A DNA stretch of 64,000 bases from Oncomelania hupensis. Its lineage: Eukaryota > Mollusca > Gastropoda > Littorinimorpha > Pomatiopsidae. This document shows, piece after piece, positions 1-10,165 of the stretch (position 1 is the stretch's first letter; each line of letters begins with the position of its first letter). The notes below the pieces were generated by a model. That model made no database searches and was not told where the DNA came from. It saw only the letters and a list, made by a program, of their open reading frames with translations. Location: positions 5,389,029-5,453,028 of the forward strand of contig CM072514.1 in the NCBI GenBank assembly GCA_036898135.1, in the 5' to 3' direction. Position numbers and translations under genes: made by a program.

Positions 1-224
1 GCCACGTAGTCCCGATCTGTTGTTCGCTCACGAAGCAACTCTTCAGCGACTACACGCCCTTGCAGTCAACCCGAACCTATCGGTGATGTAGTCCCAGTAT
101 GTTGGCCCCTCTCGACGCAACTCGTTGGCGGCTACCCTCGATGACTGCCTCTCGTAACGTTGACTCGCTTGTTGTAGCAGTTGAACCCTTAGCTATCGCG
201 TGAATCGCGGCTTGACCCCCAAAA
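1..224 (-). other. 5' leader of an LTR retrotransposon leaving the window
   Basis: No coding region was recognised. On the minus strand this follows directly after the LTR at 225-899. It begins TTTTGGGGGTCAAGCC, so a TGG three bases from the LTR end could start a tRNA primer-binding site. The body of the element would lie left of the window. The leader reading is inferred from the LTR-like neighbour; the tRNA was not identified. Confidence 0.4.
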
Positions 225-899
225 TGTTACACTCAGTTTGACGTTGGTGTTTTCTATCAGTATCTGATTCAGCCCCAATGCTGAATTCCTGATAGGGTGT
301 AACTCAGATTCGTTTATTCACGCAACCCGCTCAAGCAGCATACAAGTCACAAAGTCGACGTATGAAGTTTTCCACTTTTATTCAGCACACATCAACAACT
401 GCATACAATCGCTCAATCGCCTTTCCACTCTCAAGTTTACTTTCCAACTTACTATCAACAACAACTCAACTTTTTTAACAGTGCGGCGCTTATATAGTCT
501 CTACATACACGGGAACAAACGAGAATAATCCTACATAAAACACCACAACCAATCAAAATTAATTTCATCATCACGTGACTCACGTCATACAACCTCATTT
601 GGAATGGAAGCTTCCATGGTAACCAACAGAATAATCCACACGCTTCGATCGATAGTAAACAACTGATTCCCGAAAATTCTCAAACAATATCGACCAACTA
701 AAAACACTAACTTTACACAAAGCCTCTACTAATAACAACGCAAAATCAAATCAAAGGTAAATACACTCTATTACTGCATGCGTTGCAAAATAAAACGAAC
801 AGATCTATCGCGCGCGTCACACACAAGCCTACCATTGCACGCGCTTCACACATAACATCGTGCGCATTTCATACGCACCATTCGCGTTTCAACGTAACA
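225..899 (-). mobile_element. LTR, 5' copy of a minus-strand LTR retrotransposon
   Basis: The 675-bp segment starts TGTTACACTC and ends AACGTAACA, giving the TG...CA ends and short inverted terminal repeat (TGTTAC/GTAACA) of an LTR. A PBS-like TGG lies just outside on the left and a TATA motif sits inside on the minus strand. It interrupts ORF1 of LINE A: an open frame with ORF1-type sequence begins immediately at 900. The expected 5-bp duplication would be AGGTG (900-904), but its partner lies outside the window, so the insertion is inferred, not proven. Confidence 0.6.
489..496 (-). promoter_or_regulatory. TATA-box-like motif inside the LTR
   Basis: The minus strand reads TATATAAG followed by GC-rich sequence. 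Its position mid-LTR suits a U3 promoter reading left into the element. Motif only; no initiation evidence. Confidence 0.35.
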
Positions 900-1305
900 A
901 GGTGAAACCAATGTTACGTGTGAAATGAGGTTACGTGATCTGTTGACGGATAAACTCGATTTAGTAGACGATATTCAGTTTGACCGGGTGCATCGAGTTG
1001 GTACCAAACCCAATTCGCCTCTGATTGCAAAATGTGTGTTATACAAGGACAAAATGAAGATTCTGAAAGCGAAACAAAAATTGAAAGGAACTCATATTTT
1101 CATTGGTGAAGATTTTTCTAGTGGTGTGAGAGAGATAAGGAAGAAACTATCCAGGCTTGCCAAAGAAAAACGAAGTGCAGGACAGAGAGTGATGGTGGTA
1201 CATGATCATTTGGTAGTGGAAGGTAGGCGATGGTTTCTTTCAGAGGATGGTAATAGTCTGATTGAGGCAGGGGTGACAGAACTGGGTGGTGATGGAGGAC
1301 AATAA
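900..1305 (+). pseudogene. LINE A ORF1 protein, C-terminal part
   Basis: The frame is open from base 900, directly at the LTR junction, to the TAA at 1303-1305; an ATG at 925 is probably internal. The text (DRVHRVG, then a PLIAKCVLYKDK strand and a GTHIFIGEDF strand) is the RRM-type RNA-binding region and start of the C-terminal domain of L1 ORF1-like (transposase-22) proteins. These coat LINE RNA to make the RNP. The coiled-coil N-terminus is missing because the LTR interrupts it. ORF2 begins 21 bp later in the same frame. Confidence 0.7.
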
Positions 1306-1326
1306 GGGTGTGGCAGCCCCGTAGGT

Positions 1327-2808
1327 GTGGATGATGATGACGAGTGTGGTGGTTCTGTACATAGTCATGAGGACCCTTCTTTGAAAACATCTTCTAGCTT
1401 TTTTAATATAGTTGAAAGGCCTACTGGTGTTGTTTATAGGCCATCTGGTGTTTTTCATAGGCCTCCTGGCGTTGTTGGCAGGTCTACTGGTGTTATTCAT
1501 AGGCCTGTGGGGGTTGTTAATAGACCTAATGTTATTTGTAAGTCTTCAGTTGATCAAAATTGTTGCTGTTGTGATTTTGAAATTGATACACTTGCATGTT
1601 CTTCTGCTTATTCTCAGTCCAGTACTGTGTATTTTGATGTGCAGAAACCGTGTGTAACCGATTATTCAATAGAACATTGTTCACGTGCTCCTAATGATGG
1701 TTATGTAACGGGTTTTATGAATGAATTGCAAGACGTTGATAGTAGTTCAAGTGCACGCTTGTTTGCTACGCACTCTAGCGCAGTAACTCACAATGAACAT
1801 AGGCTTAGGCCTACATGTAGTGTTTTTAACGAGTCGTTGTTTGGGGCGCTGTCAGATGATGATAGTGTTGAAGACTTTTTTTTGCATAATGAGTCTTTTT
1901 CCTTTTTGAACTGGAATATTAATGGTTTGTCTTCGAAGTTGTGTGATCGAGATTTTCTTCACTTTGTTTCTTCCTTTAGCTTTGTCTGCCTGGTAGAAAC
2001 TTTTAGTGTCTCTTTACAGGACGATTTTCTACCTGGTTACAAAGCTTTTTGTCAACCCTCTAAACAATTGTCTGATACAGTAAGGCCCTCTGGTGGTGTC
2101 ATTTGTTTTGTGAAAAATGAGGTTTTACCTTTTGTCACAGAAATCAAAGTAAACACTGGTTTTTTCCTATTGTTTGTGATTGGTAAATCTTTATTTGGTT
2201 TGAGCAAAGATGTTTTGTATGTGTGTGCCTATGCGCCGCCTGAAGGTTCAAAATATTACTCTTCTGTAGAAATTGAGGGTGATGGGATTAATATGTTGGA
2301 AAACTGTCTTTTAGATTCGGCTCTTATGGATCATGACTATTTTGTCCTTTTCTCTGGTGACCTGAATAGTCGCACTTCCAATATTTCACAGACTGTAAAC
2401 GCTGACCCAGACTTTTTTGATAATCTGAGTGATGATAATGATATTGTTAGTAGACGCTCTCAAGATTCAACAGTAAATAGTTTTGGCAAATCTTAGTTGA
2501 GTATGTGCACTGCTCTGGATTTATGTATTTTAAATGGAATGTGTTATGGCGACCAAGAAGGCCGCTTCACGTTCATCAGTGACAATAATTGCAGTGTTAT
2601 TGATTACTTTTTGATGTCTGCTGAATTATTTGCCGTTGTTCTTGATAAATGTAATTTGACTGTTTGTGATAGAACTGACTCTGGACATTTACCTGTCGTC
2701 TTATCTGTAGGTTTTCCAGCTGATAATATGTGTACGCCAAAACAAAATGATGGGTTATTTTTTATTGACAAATATGTTTGGAATTCAGAAAAAAATGCTG
2801 TCGTTTAA
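1327..2808 (+). pseudogene. LINE A ORF2, N-terminus and AP-endonuclease domain
   Basis: The frame is open from 1327 to an in-frame TAG (2494-2496) and resumes in the same frame to 2808. The first ~190 residues are low-complexity and carry a 7-residue repeat. The exonuclease-endonuclease-phosphatase (EEP) fold follows: NWNINGL at residue ~194, then CLVETF with the catalytic Glu, CAYAPP, and a GDLNSR strand. The terminal motif, normally SDH, reads SGH here, so a catalytic Asp is lost. In an active LINE this domain nicks target DNA to prime reverse transcription. A frameshift near 2750-2800 moves the protein to the next segment. Confidence 0.75.
1417..1527 (+). repeat. 21-bp in-frame minisatellite in LINE A ORF2
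   Basis: Five consecutive 21-bp units plus a partial sixth encode the heptad RPxGVVx (RPTGVVY, RPSGVFH, RPPGVVG, RSTGVIH, RPVGVVN). Each unit starts AGGCC/AGGTC. It lies upstream of the endonuclease domain and does not disturb the frame. Confidence 0.85.
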
Positions 2809-3130
2809 TAAGGCTTTTATGGCACAAGATATAAAATTAATGATGAAAGACTCTATCCAGGCACTCGACACAGACATAAATGCTGCAATGTCTTTGTTTA
2901 ATACTTGCATGAAAAAGGCTGCTGTGAGCATGAAAAAGCGTGTATGCTTAAATGGAAAAAAGAAAAGCCATGATTGGTTTGATGACGAATGCAAGAAGCT
3001 AAGACGTACCGTACGAAATTCATTGAAAAAGTTTCGGCGCACATTGTGTGTTGCTGACCGTTTTTTATTTTGTAAAAACAGGAGAGAGTATAAAACATAC
3101 TTTGTTATAAAAGAAAACAATATAATTATA
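2747..3130 (+). pseudogene. LINE A ORF2 linker between endonuclease and RT
   Basis: This frame overlaps the preceding one, showing a frameshift in the old element. It carries the basic linker typical of LINE ORF2, including HDWFDDECKKLRR and the following Lys/Arg-rich helix. It ends where the palindromic DNA element is inserted; ATAATTATA at 3122-3130 is the left copy of that element's target-site duplication. Confidence 0.65.
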
Positions 3131-3611
3131 CGAAGTGGCTGCTCGTACGGGACCGTACGACAAGAAAATCTTCTATTCGTACGGGAAATCTCTGTTGCGG
3201 GACTTGGGAAATCTCGGTTACGGGCCTTGGTGAGAAAAGTCAAAATGGCTGCCAACAGCACGCTGCGCTTTCAGCGCGGCGAAACTTTCTGTAGCTAGAG
3301 TCTCCTCTCTGAAAATCCTTATCGGGAAGAGAGGGGACTATAAACTGATACATACTGTAGCTATGATGAATTTTTAGCAAAAGTTAAAGAGTTTGAGGAA
3401 ACTTCGTTTGTGAAACTGTTAGGGTTAGGGTTAGAGTTATTTTTATATTTTGTTTGCCCAGGCTTACTTAAACACTTATTAGAAAGGTAACGAAAGGCGA
3501 GCTATTTTAGAGTGGCGCATTGATTTTTTTGTTTTTGTTTTTAACATTCAAACTGTGCCGTACGAATAGAATGTTTTCTTGTCGTACGGTCCCGTACGAG
3601 CAGCCACGGCC
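3131..3611. mobile_element. Palindromic MITE-like DNA element, 481 bp
   Basis: The ends are inverted repeats of about 49 bp with few mismatches: GTGGCTGCTCGTACGGGACC inward from the left and the same sequence inward from the right. Each TIR also contains its own palindrome around CGTACGG(GA)CCGTACG. The 9-bp sequence ATAATTATA flanks both sides (3122-3130 and 3612-3620). It splits LINE A ORF2 between linker and RT. A 9-bp duplication with long TIRs is typical of Mutator-like (MULE) non-autonomous elements, which is my best guess. No transposase is encoded. Confidence 0.8.
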
Positions 3612-4069
3612 ATAATTATATGATGATTGAAACTTTGGTTGCATCTGTTAAATGTCAAAGAGAGTTCTGGGACATTGTACACAAAATTATTCCTAAAAGA
3701 AAACATGTTAGAAGTCAAATCTCTGTCGACGATTGGTTTAAACATTTTAAATCTCTTCTGGAAAATTATATATTTGATGGTAACGACTATACTTATGAAG
3801 ATGATGCGTTCAATAATGATTTGTTTTCTAATAGACCTATCACGCAGGAAGAGGTGATTTTAGCACTGAGAAATTTGAAATTGAAGAAAGCTGAAGGTCC
3901 TGATGGTATTAGTGGAGAGTTTTTGAAGTTTTCTGCAGAACACATAGCACCATTTTTTGTTAGTTTTTTCAATGCGTTGTTTGATAAAGGTCTTTACCCA
4001 GATAGCTGGACTGAGTCAATTATCTTGCCATTGTACAAGAAAGGTGATGCGAATAATCCTAGTAATTAT
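3612..4069 (+). pseudogene. LINE A ORF2, start of reverse transcriptase
   Basis: From about 3620 the frame reads the pre-RT region and RT block 0-2: REFWDIVHKIIPKR, then LKLKKAEGPDGISGEFLKF and a SWTESIILPLYKKGD strand. It stops at NPSNY where the Rex1-like LINE enters. Protein reading resumes at base 5880 with the expected next motif (RGISL), so the break is a clean insertion. Confidence 0.75.
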
Positions 4070-5462
4070 TGGGCCGGACCAAATTAAACCAAAGATTTTA
4101 AAAACCTGCGCCGATCAATTAGCTGGCATTTTCACAGTTCTGTTTAATTTGTCGTTTTCTCAATGTACAGTTCCGTCTATTTGGAAAACTTCATGTATTG
4201 TACCGATACCCAAAAAGAAACCTGTTTCATGCTTAAATGACCTCCGCTCAGTTGCTCTGACTTCGTCTGTGATAAAGGTTTTCGAAAGAATTGTCCTAAA
4301 GCGCCTAGAAATTTTAGTTGATCCATTTTTAGATCCCTTGCAGTTCGCTTATAGAAGAAAAAGAAATGTGGAAGATGCAGTCTTGTATGTGTTGAATAAA
4401 ATATATGCACACCTAGACAATGCTAATACTTGCATACGATTGATGTTTTTTGATTTTAGCTCTGCTTTTAACACCATGCAATGTCATCTACCTTTAGAGA
4501 AATTGATCAGAATGAACGTGGATTTCCATACTGCTTCTTGGATTTTAGATTATTTAACTAACAGACCACAATTTGTGCGCCTTGCCTCTGTATGTAATAG
4601 AACTTCTTTTTCTCGTGCAATATATTCTAGTGTTCTCTCTACAAACACAGGCGCTCCCCAAGGAACAGTATTATCACCTTTTCTTTTTAGTCTATATACT
4701 TCTGATTGTAGGCATACTCAGGTGACATGCCCTATTGTGAAATTTGCAGACGACACTGGCATGGCAGGACTGATTACGGATGACGACGACACGACATACA
4801 GACAAGAGATTGACAGTTTTGTTTCTTTCTGTGAAAACAATTTTCTTGAATTAAATGTCGGAAAAACCAAAGAAATTATAATTGACTTTAGGCGCAAGAA
4901 TGTTGTTTTTGATGAAATTTTGATTAAAGGTCAACCAGTAGAAAGGGTTAAAAGTTACAAATACTTAGGAATAGTTTTAGATGAAAAATTGACATGGAAC
5001 GACAACTTAGATCATATTGTCAACAAAACACACAGCCGTATCTATTGCCTGCGCAAATTAAGATCTTTCAAAATATCACATAAAATACTGCAAATGTTTT
5101 TCACATCTGTTGTCAGCAGTGTCATGACCTTTGGCCTGTCTTGCTGGGGTGGTAATGTGACAAAGAGAGACAAAGACAGACTGGACAAAATCATCAAGAA
5201 AGCAGGTGGGGTGGTCGGGAGTAAGCAAGACGACATACAGACTATTCACAAGAGACAGGTAGTGAAGAAAACGACAGCAATTCTGGCTGACAGCGATCAT
5301 CCTCTGTACATGGAATTTGCCAGTAGGTTGATAGAGAGAAGTGGTAGATATAGGGCAGTAAAGACGAAAACGACGAGGCACAAACATTCATTTATTCCGA
5401 CAGCCATTCAGATGTACAACGAGCAATTAGATAGGGCAAACACAAAACACACGACTAACTAA
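4070..5462 (+). CDS. Rex1-like LINE reverse transcriptase, partial
   Basis: The frame is open from the insertion edge to the TAA ending at 5462. It enters from LINE A, so upstream residues are not part of this protein. RT motifs appear in order: DLRSVALTSSVIKVFERIV (fingers), FDFSSAFNTM (catalytic Asp), GAPQGTVLSP, the catalytic FADDTG, and YLGIVLDEKLTW (thumb side). A basic C-terminal region with SCWGGN and RSGRYR follows, as in the Rex1/Babar group. No RNase H follows. The uninterrupted frame suggests the insertion is fairly young. Without a 5' end it cannot move by itself. Confidence 0.8.
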
Positions 5463-5850
5463 CATACTGACTAGCTGCATTCCCACCTGGGAGGGACTCA
5501 CTACCGCACTATAGAATTAACGTGCAGTATGCTCTTTCTAATGCTAAAATACACTTTTATGTTTTTATGTGTATAAATTCTTAAATAATAGTCTTTTACA
5601 CCCTTTTTATGATTGTAGTTTACTTTTGCTTACTATGTGTTATATACTTTTTGACTCCCATTGCTATAAAAAAAAATATAATGCATGCCTAAAGATAAGT
5701 GTATGTGGTGTTTCTCTTTTGCCTGATTGTTAGCATGCCGTCCTTAATGTTGCATATTACATGTATGTTTTTATCATATTTTTAATTGTGCTGAGTGAAA
5801 GATTTCCTTGACGACATTGTAATTTCCATTTTATGGATTATTAAAGATTA

Positions 5851-5879
5851 TGACTTATGACTTATGACTTATGACTTAT
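5851..5879 (+). repeat. (TGACTTA)n 3' tail of LINE B
   Basis: Four 7-bp units end exactly where LINE A coding resumes. Short tandem tails instead of poly(A) are characteristic of CR1/Rex-type LINEs. Confidence 0.85.
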
Positions 5880-7434
5880 AGAGGTATTAGTCTTTGTAAC
5901 GTTAGCAGTAAACTGTATGGCTTTATTATCAATAAGCGTTTGCAAACATGGGCAGAAGAAAATAATTTAACCGGTGAATGTCAAGCAGGATTTAAACGTG
6001 GCCTATCAACAATTGATCACCTTTTTACACTTTTGTCTAAAAACAGTTTATTAAAAATCGTAAGTTGTATGTCGCATTTATTGATTGTGAAAAATGTTTT
6101 GATTCTATTAATAGAAATCTATTGTGGCCTATTTTACCTGAAAATGGAATGTGTGAAAAGCATGTATGCTAGTGTGAAAGCCCGTGTCAGATGTGGCGCT
6201 AAGTTAACTCACCCTATTTCTTGTTCTCTCGGCGTTAAACAAGGGGATATATGTAGTCCAATTCTGTGTTCACTCTTTATTAACGATCTTGCTGTTGAAG
6301 TTATTAGAAACGGACGTCATGGTGTTACATTATCATTGGATGCTTTCGAAATTTTTGTGCTTTTACTTGCTGATGATATTGTACTCTTGTCAGAAACCAT
6401 TACTGGTCTTCAAAATCAGTTAAATAATTTACAAAGAACTGCGAAAAATTTAGACTTGAAAGTTAATATGGAAAAAAGTAATATTGTTGTTTTTAAAAAA
6501 GGGGGTTATCTGTCTGCAAGGGAAATATGGTTTTTTGATGGTGCTGTTATGCATATAAGTATTTGGGTATTTATTTTTCAACTAAGCTAAGTTTTTCTGC
6601 TGCATGCAGAGACTTGGCTAGCAAAGCGAAGAAAGCTCTTTTGTGTATCGTTCAGAAACTACGCTTTTTCAATAATCATTCCTTAGATGTCTATTTAAAA
6701 CTGTTTGATTGTCAAGTACAGCCAATTATGCAATATGGATCCGAACTATGGGGGTTTGAAGCAGCTGCACAGTCTTGTGAAAAAGTCCATTTGTTAATTG
6801 CCTTAAAGAAATTTTTGAATGTAAATCTACGCACCCCTAATGATTTTATTTATAAGGAATTGAACAGATATCCTATAATTATAAATTCTATTTTTAATTG
6901 CCTTCGCTACTGGTTCAAATTGATTCAAATGTCAAATGACAGAATACCGAAGAAAGCTTATTTAATGTTAAAAGATTTGGACGCCAAGGGAAAAATAACG
7001 TGGGTTACAAACATAAGAACTTGCCTATTTCAAAATGGGTTTTGTTTGGCAAGAGCAGGGTGTTGGTTTTATAAAAGAGTTTTGGCGTGTCTTTAAGCAA
7101 CGTTTAATCGATTGCAAATGGCAGAATGTATTCGGCCATATAAATGAAAGTGATAGATTTTCCACGTATAGATTGTTCTGTAACTCCCTTGATAACATTC
7201 CTACATATGTTTCTTTGGATGTTGATCGTCAGCTAAAGTATATTTCGTTTTGGAGTCTCTGACCTTAAAGTACATTTTTATAGATATAGATTTCATAGAC
7301 CGCAAGACTTAGTTTGCCCTTTATGTAACAATAGTGTGGAAGATGAAATTCATTTTCTTTTTTGCTGTCCATTTTATGAAACTTTAAGGAACAAGTTCAT
7401 TGCTAAAAGGTATTACAGGATGCCATGTGCTTCT
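5880..7434 (+). pseudogene. LINE A ORF2, main reverse transcriptase and C-terminus
   Basis: Continues the protein interrupted at 4069. Motifs in order: RGISLCNVSSKLYGFI, CQAGFKRGLSTIDHL, then after a frameshift near 6090 GVKQGDICSP and the catalytic LLADDIVLL (Asp pair at about 6369-6377). After a further frameshift near 6570 come a thumb/C-terminal region with YGSELWGFE and finally VCPLCNNSVEDEIHFLFCC (about 7317-7375), the Cys/His motif found at many LINE C-termini. At least three frame changes show it is dead. Confidence 0.8.
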
Positions 7435-7818
<384 letters not shown>

Positions 7819-7883
7819 AATGGCTGTGATCAGACGAAATCAAAACGGACTGGTGGAGAGGCAGTAATAAACAAAGTGATTCC

Positions 7884-7932
7884 CCACACACGCACACACA
7901 CAACAGGCATACACACACACACACGCACACAC
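7884..7932. repeat. Interrupted (AC)n microsatellite
   Basis: ACACACAC runs interrupted by GC and by ACAGGCAT. Confidence 0.9.
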
Positions 7933-7994
7933 GAAGGGTGAGGCAATATGGATGAAGAAGTTTGAAGACAGAGCACATCAGGAGAAGACTTTAG

Positions 7995-8170
7995 AGAAGA
8001 AATGAGCTTTGAGGTTTGCTTTGAACGTGTTGATATTTGGTATGCTGCAGAGAGAAAGTGGTACAGTAGGGTATCCAGAGAAGGAATGTGTCGGATGAGG
8101 AGCGCAAGTTGCGAGAGGGAGTGTAGCGTCGGACATTATCAGCAAGGTATGAATGAGTAGAGCCAAAGAG
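7995..8170 (-). pseudogene. Relic of a LINE C-terminus
   Basis: On the minus strand, two overlapping frames together give the familiar LINE C-terminal pattern: RNLRSSSDTFLL in one frame, then SLCSIPNINTFKANLKAHFF in the other. This resembles the 'LRS-D-LL ... LP-LRSI-FK--LK-HLF' ending of many CR1-type elements. A frameshift separates the two. No RT core remains nearby. Confidence 0.5.
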
Positions 8171-8524
8171 ACACGTGTAACAGAGAAGATATATTTTGTA
8201 GAGAATTGTTTTCAAAGCTATGATAATAATACAAAACAGAAAACTATTCGAGCTAAATCAAACAAACATTAAGGTCATTCTTTAAAGATTACGACTACAT
8301 GAGATAAAATTATTGCTAAACAAAGCAGGATAGATTATATCATCCAAATAGTGGAAATTATTAGAGTTTTGATAAGATCACCAGTTGGAAAATTGTTATG
8401 GTTTATTTATATACTGTTAAATTATTAAAAGAATAAGATTTTTTAAATGCATTTGTGAGTGGAAGCAACTGTTAAGGTGAATGCGTGGGTGTCTAAAATC
8501 ACATTATGTGATTAGAGAATAAAT
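8171..8524. other. AT-rich noncoding stretch
   Basis: No gene or transposon end was recognised. A 15-bp perfect palindrome ATCACATTATGTGAT lies near 8498. If the exon at 8603-8718 is real, this is the 3' flank of that gene. Confidence 0.4.
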
Positions 8525-8530
8525 TTTATT
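8525..8530 (-). promoter_or_regulatory. Polyadenylation signal AATAAA
   Basis: The plus strand TTTATT is AATAAA on the minus strand. It lies about 70 bases downstream of the stop codon of the putative last exon at 8603-8718, a normal distance for a short 3' UTR. Confidence 0.45.
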
Positions 8531-8602
8531 CTAAACCGAACTGATCAAGCAAACAGACATTACATAAAACACATTCAGAGCAAAGCCAGAAACAATACAC
8601 GT

Positions 8603-8718
8603 TTACCATACAATTGCCAGCAGAGTGCCACATAGGAGAACGCCAGCACCCAGAATGGCACCAACTATAGGTCCTACCAGATTCTCAGAACCACCAGACG
8701 AGAGCTCAGAAACGGTTT
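8603..8718 (-). CDS. Putative last exon of a host gene: transmembrane tail
   Basis: On the minus strand a pyrimidine-rich tract ending TTTTACTTTTAG (AG = plus-strand 8719-8720) opens an exon that enters with two bases of a split codon. It reads a Ser/Gly-rich stalk (TVSELSSGGSEN), then an uninterrupted ~25-residue hydrophobic segment starting LVGPIVGAILGAGVLL and ending in Trp before TAA (8603-8605). A single-pass membrane anchor with essentially no cytoplasmic tail is implied. AATAAA follows at 8525-8530. It matches no transposon here. The EGF exon at 43449-43562 is on the same strand upstream, so both could belong to one EGF-repeat membrane protein; that link is inferred. A chance open stretch is possible. 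Confidence 0.55.
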
Positions 8719-8805
8719 CTAAAAGTAAAATAATAGATGATTACAACCAGTTACATGTTATTCAAACAAAAAGTAGTGCTCCTTGCCCGTAACTATTAAG
8801 TATTA
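8719..8805. other. Intron-like sequence 5' of the exon
   Basis: Contains the polypyrimidine tract and AG acceptor of the exon (minus strand); otherwise nothing recognised. Confidence 0.35.
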
Positions 8806-9205
8806 GGGAGTTTTTGCAACTAAACGAGAAATTTTTTCGTGGTGATTCCCACAGCATCTGGACCTGCGTGACGTTAGTTCATGTTTACTTTTTCTGTCGA
8901 AATCAAAATCAAAATTGCGAAAACTAAAAGTATGGACTTCTTTCAACTCAACGAAAATATTTTTCTCCTTGATTCCCTGGTTTATTTTTTAGAACGATCG
9001 TCCCTGCGCCGGACGACGTTAACTCGTGTTCACTTTTTTGGTCGAAATCAAAATCAAAACAGCGAAAACCACCACAAGAGACTTTTTGCAACTCAACAAA
9101 AATATTTTTCGTGTTGATTCTCTGGTTTATTTGTTAGAACGATCGCATCTGCGCATGCGCGTTGTTTGTTCCCGTTTGCTTTTTCGGGCAAAATCGAAAT
9201 TTTCT
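8806..9205 (+). repeat. Tandem repeat of ~145 bp, about 2.7 copies
   Basis: The phrase (A)CTTTTTGCAACT-AACGA-AAATATTTTTC, a GATTC-CTGGTTTATTT segment, AGAACGATCG and then TCGAAATCAAAATC recur near 8810/8882, 8940/9040 and 9085/9170. The copies are diverged. Short frames in it repeat the same peptide and are not genes. Confidence 0.75.
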
Positions 9206-9448
9206 TTCACCATATTCCATGATTTGAAGAAAGAAAACTGCAAACTTTATGGGAGTATTTTGTAAACATGTGAAATGTGAATATGTCTGGTACATGCACA
9301 ATTCAGTCATGCATTCTCGGGTGCATTTCTTTGTCGTATTTATGCGTTGAACTGAAATCGAACGAGACATTTCCCGTGCTCTTGGTGAAAAGTTTGTTTC
9401 CTACACGATTCAATATTTAACTATACCGTGATGATCGCCTGCCTGTTG
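9206..9448. other. Noncoding stretch, nothing recognised
   Basis: No reading frame with recognisable protein, no repeat structure and no transposon end seen. Confidence 0.4.
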
Positions 9449-9451
9449 ACA

Positions 9452-9563
9452 CATGGGATAGCTCATTTGGTAGAGCGCCGATATCATATTCAAAGGTTGC
9501 GTGTTCGACTGCCGGTGGCGCGGGCATATACATTGGCTGTGAGCTCTGGCCATCTCACTGTTG
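9452..9563 (+). mobile_element. tRNA-derived SINE
   Basis: Polymerase III promoter boxes are in place: an A box TAGCTCATTTGG (9459-9470) and a B box GGTTGCGTGTTCGACTGCC (about 9495-9513), 25 bases apart as in a tRNA. The tRNA fold is degenerate, and a non-tRNA body (ATACATTGGCTGTGAGCTC) follows, ending in an (AAT)n tail. This is SINE architecture, not a working tRNA gene. Which LINE mobilised it cannot be told. Confidence 0.8.
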
Positions 9564-9564
9564 C

Positions 9565-9638
<74 letters not shown>
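9564..9638 (+). repeat. (AAT)n microsatellite, SINE tail
   Basis: About 25 uninterrupted TAA/AAT units directly after the SINE body. Confidence 0.97.
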
Positions 9639-9892
9639 GTTAACATACAGCGCCCTTCCACACTAGAGCTCATAACTATTATTTTTAATGTGTGACAAAG
9701 TCAGATGGTTGTTTCAGTGTACAGTTTTCCTTTCTTCCCCATCCCCGGTCCCTACGATTGTGCTCAGTGGTCTGAGTGTCAAACTGTGCGGTCAAGGCAG
9801 CAAGTGGACGTCTTGGGCGGCTTGAGTTAGATCCTGTATCAGCTAACTCCTTAAACAGATCTAGAGATGAAAAAAAGCTATATAACTGATGA
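9639..9892. other. Noncoding stretch between SINE and LINE D
   Basis: Nothing recognised; no coding frame of interest. Confidence 0.4.
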
Positions 9893-9990
9893 AATACAAT
9901 ACAATACAAGGTTATTGCTTTAGGTCCAGCGGACTCTTCCGAGCCAAATCAGGACCAGAGAGACGTTATCTTAAAATATTATAAATTGAT

Positions 9991-10165
9991 TCAAGTCTTA
10001 AAAAACAGGCCTGTTACTCTTAAATACACAAACAAACTTTCACATGACGCTTCTTTAAGAGACTTCTTTAAAACTGATGTATTAAAAATATATTCTCTTT
10101 CTTCAATCAAATCACTAAATTCAGTCCTAATAAAATCCAAACTAAACAAAACATGTCGATACAAT
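9991..10165 (-). pseudogene. Second, diverged copy of the ORF2 C-terminus in the LINE D 3' UTR
   Basis: Just downstream of the ORF2 stop, the minus strand again encodes a DLIEERE motif followed by a LF-YLRVTGLF-type ending. This parallels the true ORF2 end (DLIEERETYFG ... FLHDVGLFYRI). The DNA also matches with a period of about 175 bp (TCAATCAAATCA at 10103 and 10278). It is either a diverged tandem duplication or the 3' end of a related family joined to this one. Confidence 0.6.

Larger units (their letters stand above)
4070..5879 (+). mobile_element. LINE B, 5'-truncated Rex1-like retrotransposon
   Basis: About 1.8 kb lies between the two halves of a LINE A codon string (PSNY | RGISL). 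It contains an RT reading frame, a ~400-bp 3' UTR and a terminal (TGACTTA)n tail at 5851-5879. Loss of the endonuclease and early RT is the usual 5' truncation of target-primed insertion. No clear target-site duplication is visible; only TAT is shared at the two edges. Confidence 0.85.

Noticed and set aside
3415..3435. Telomere-like GGGTTAGGGTTAG inside the DNA element
   Set aside because: Only about two units, inside a TIR-bounded element; no array, so not an interstitial telomere.
9452..9525. Possible functional tRNA gene
   Set aside because: A and B boxes are present, but the acceptor and anticodon arms do not pair well and a SINE body with an (AAT)n tail follows.
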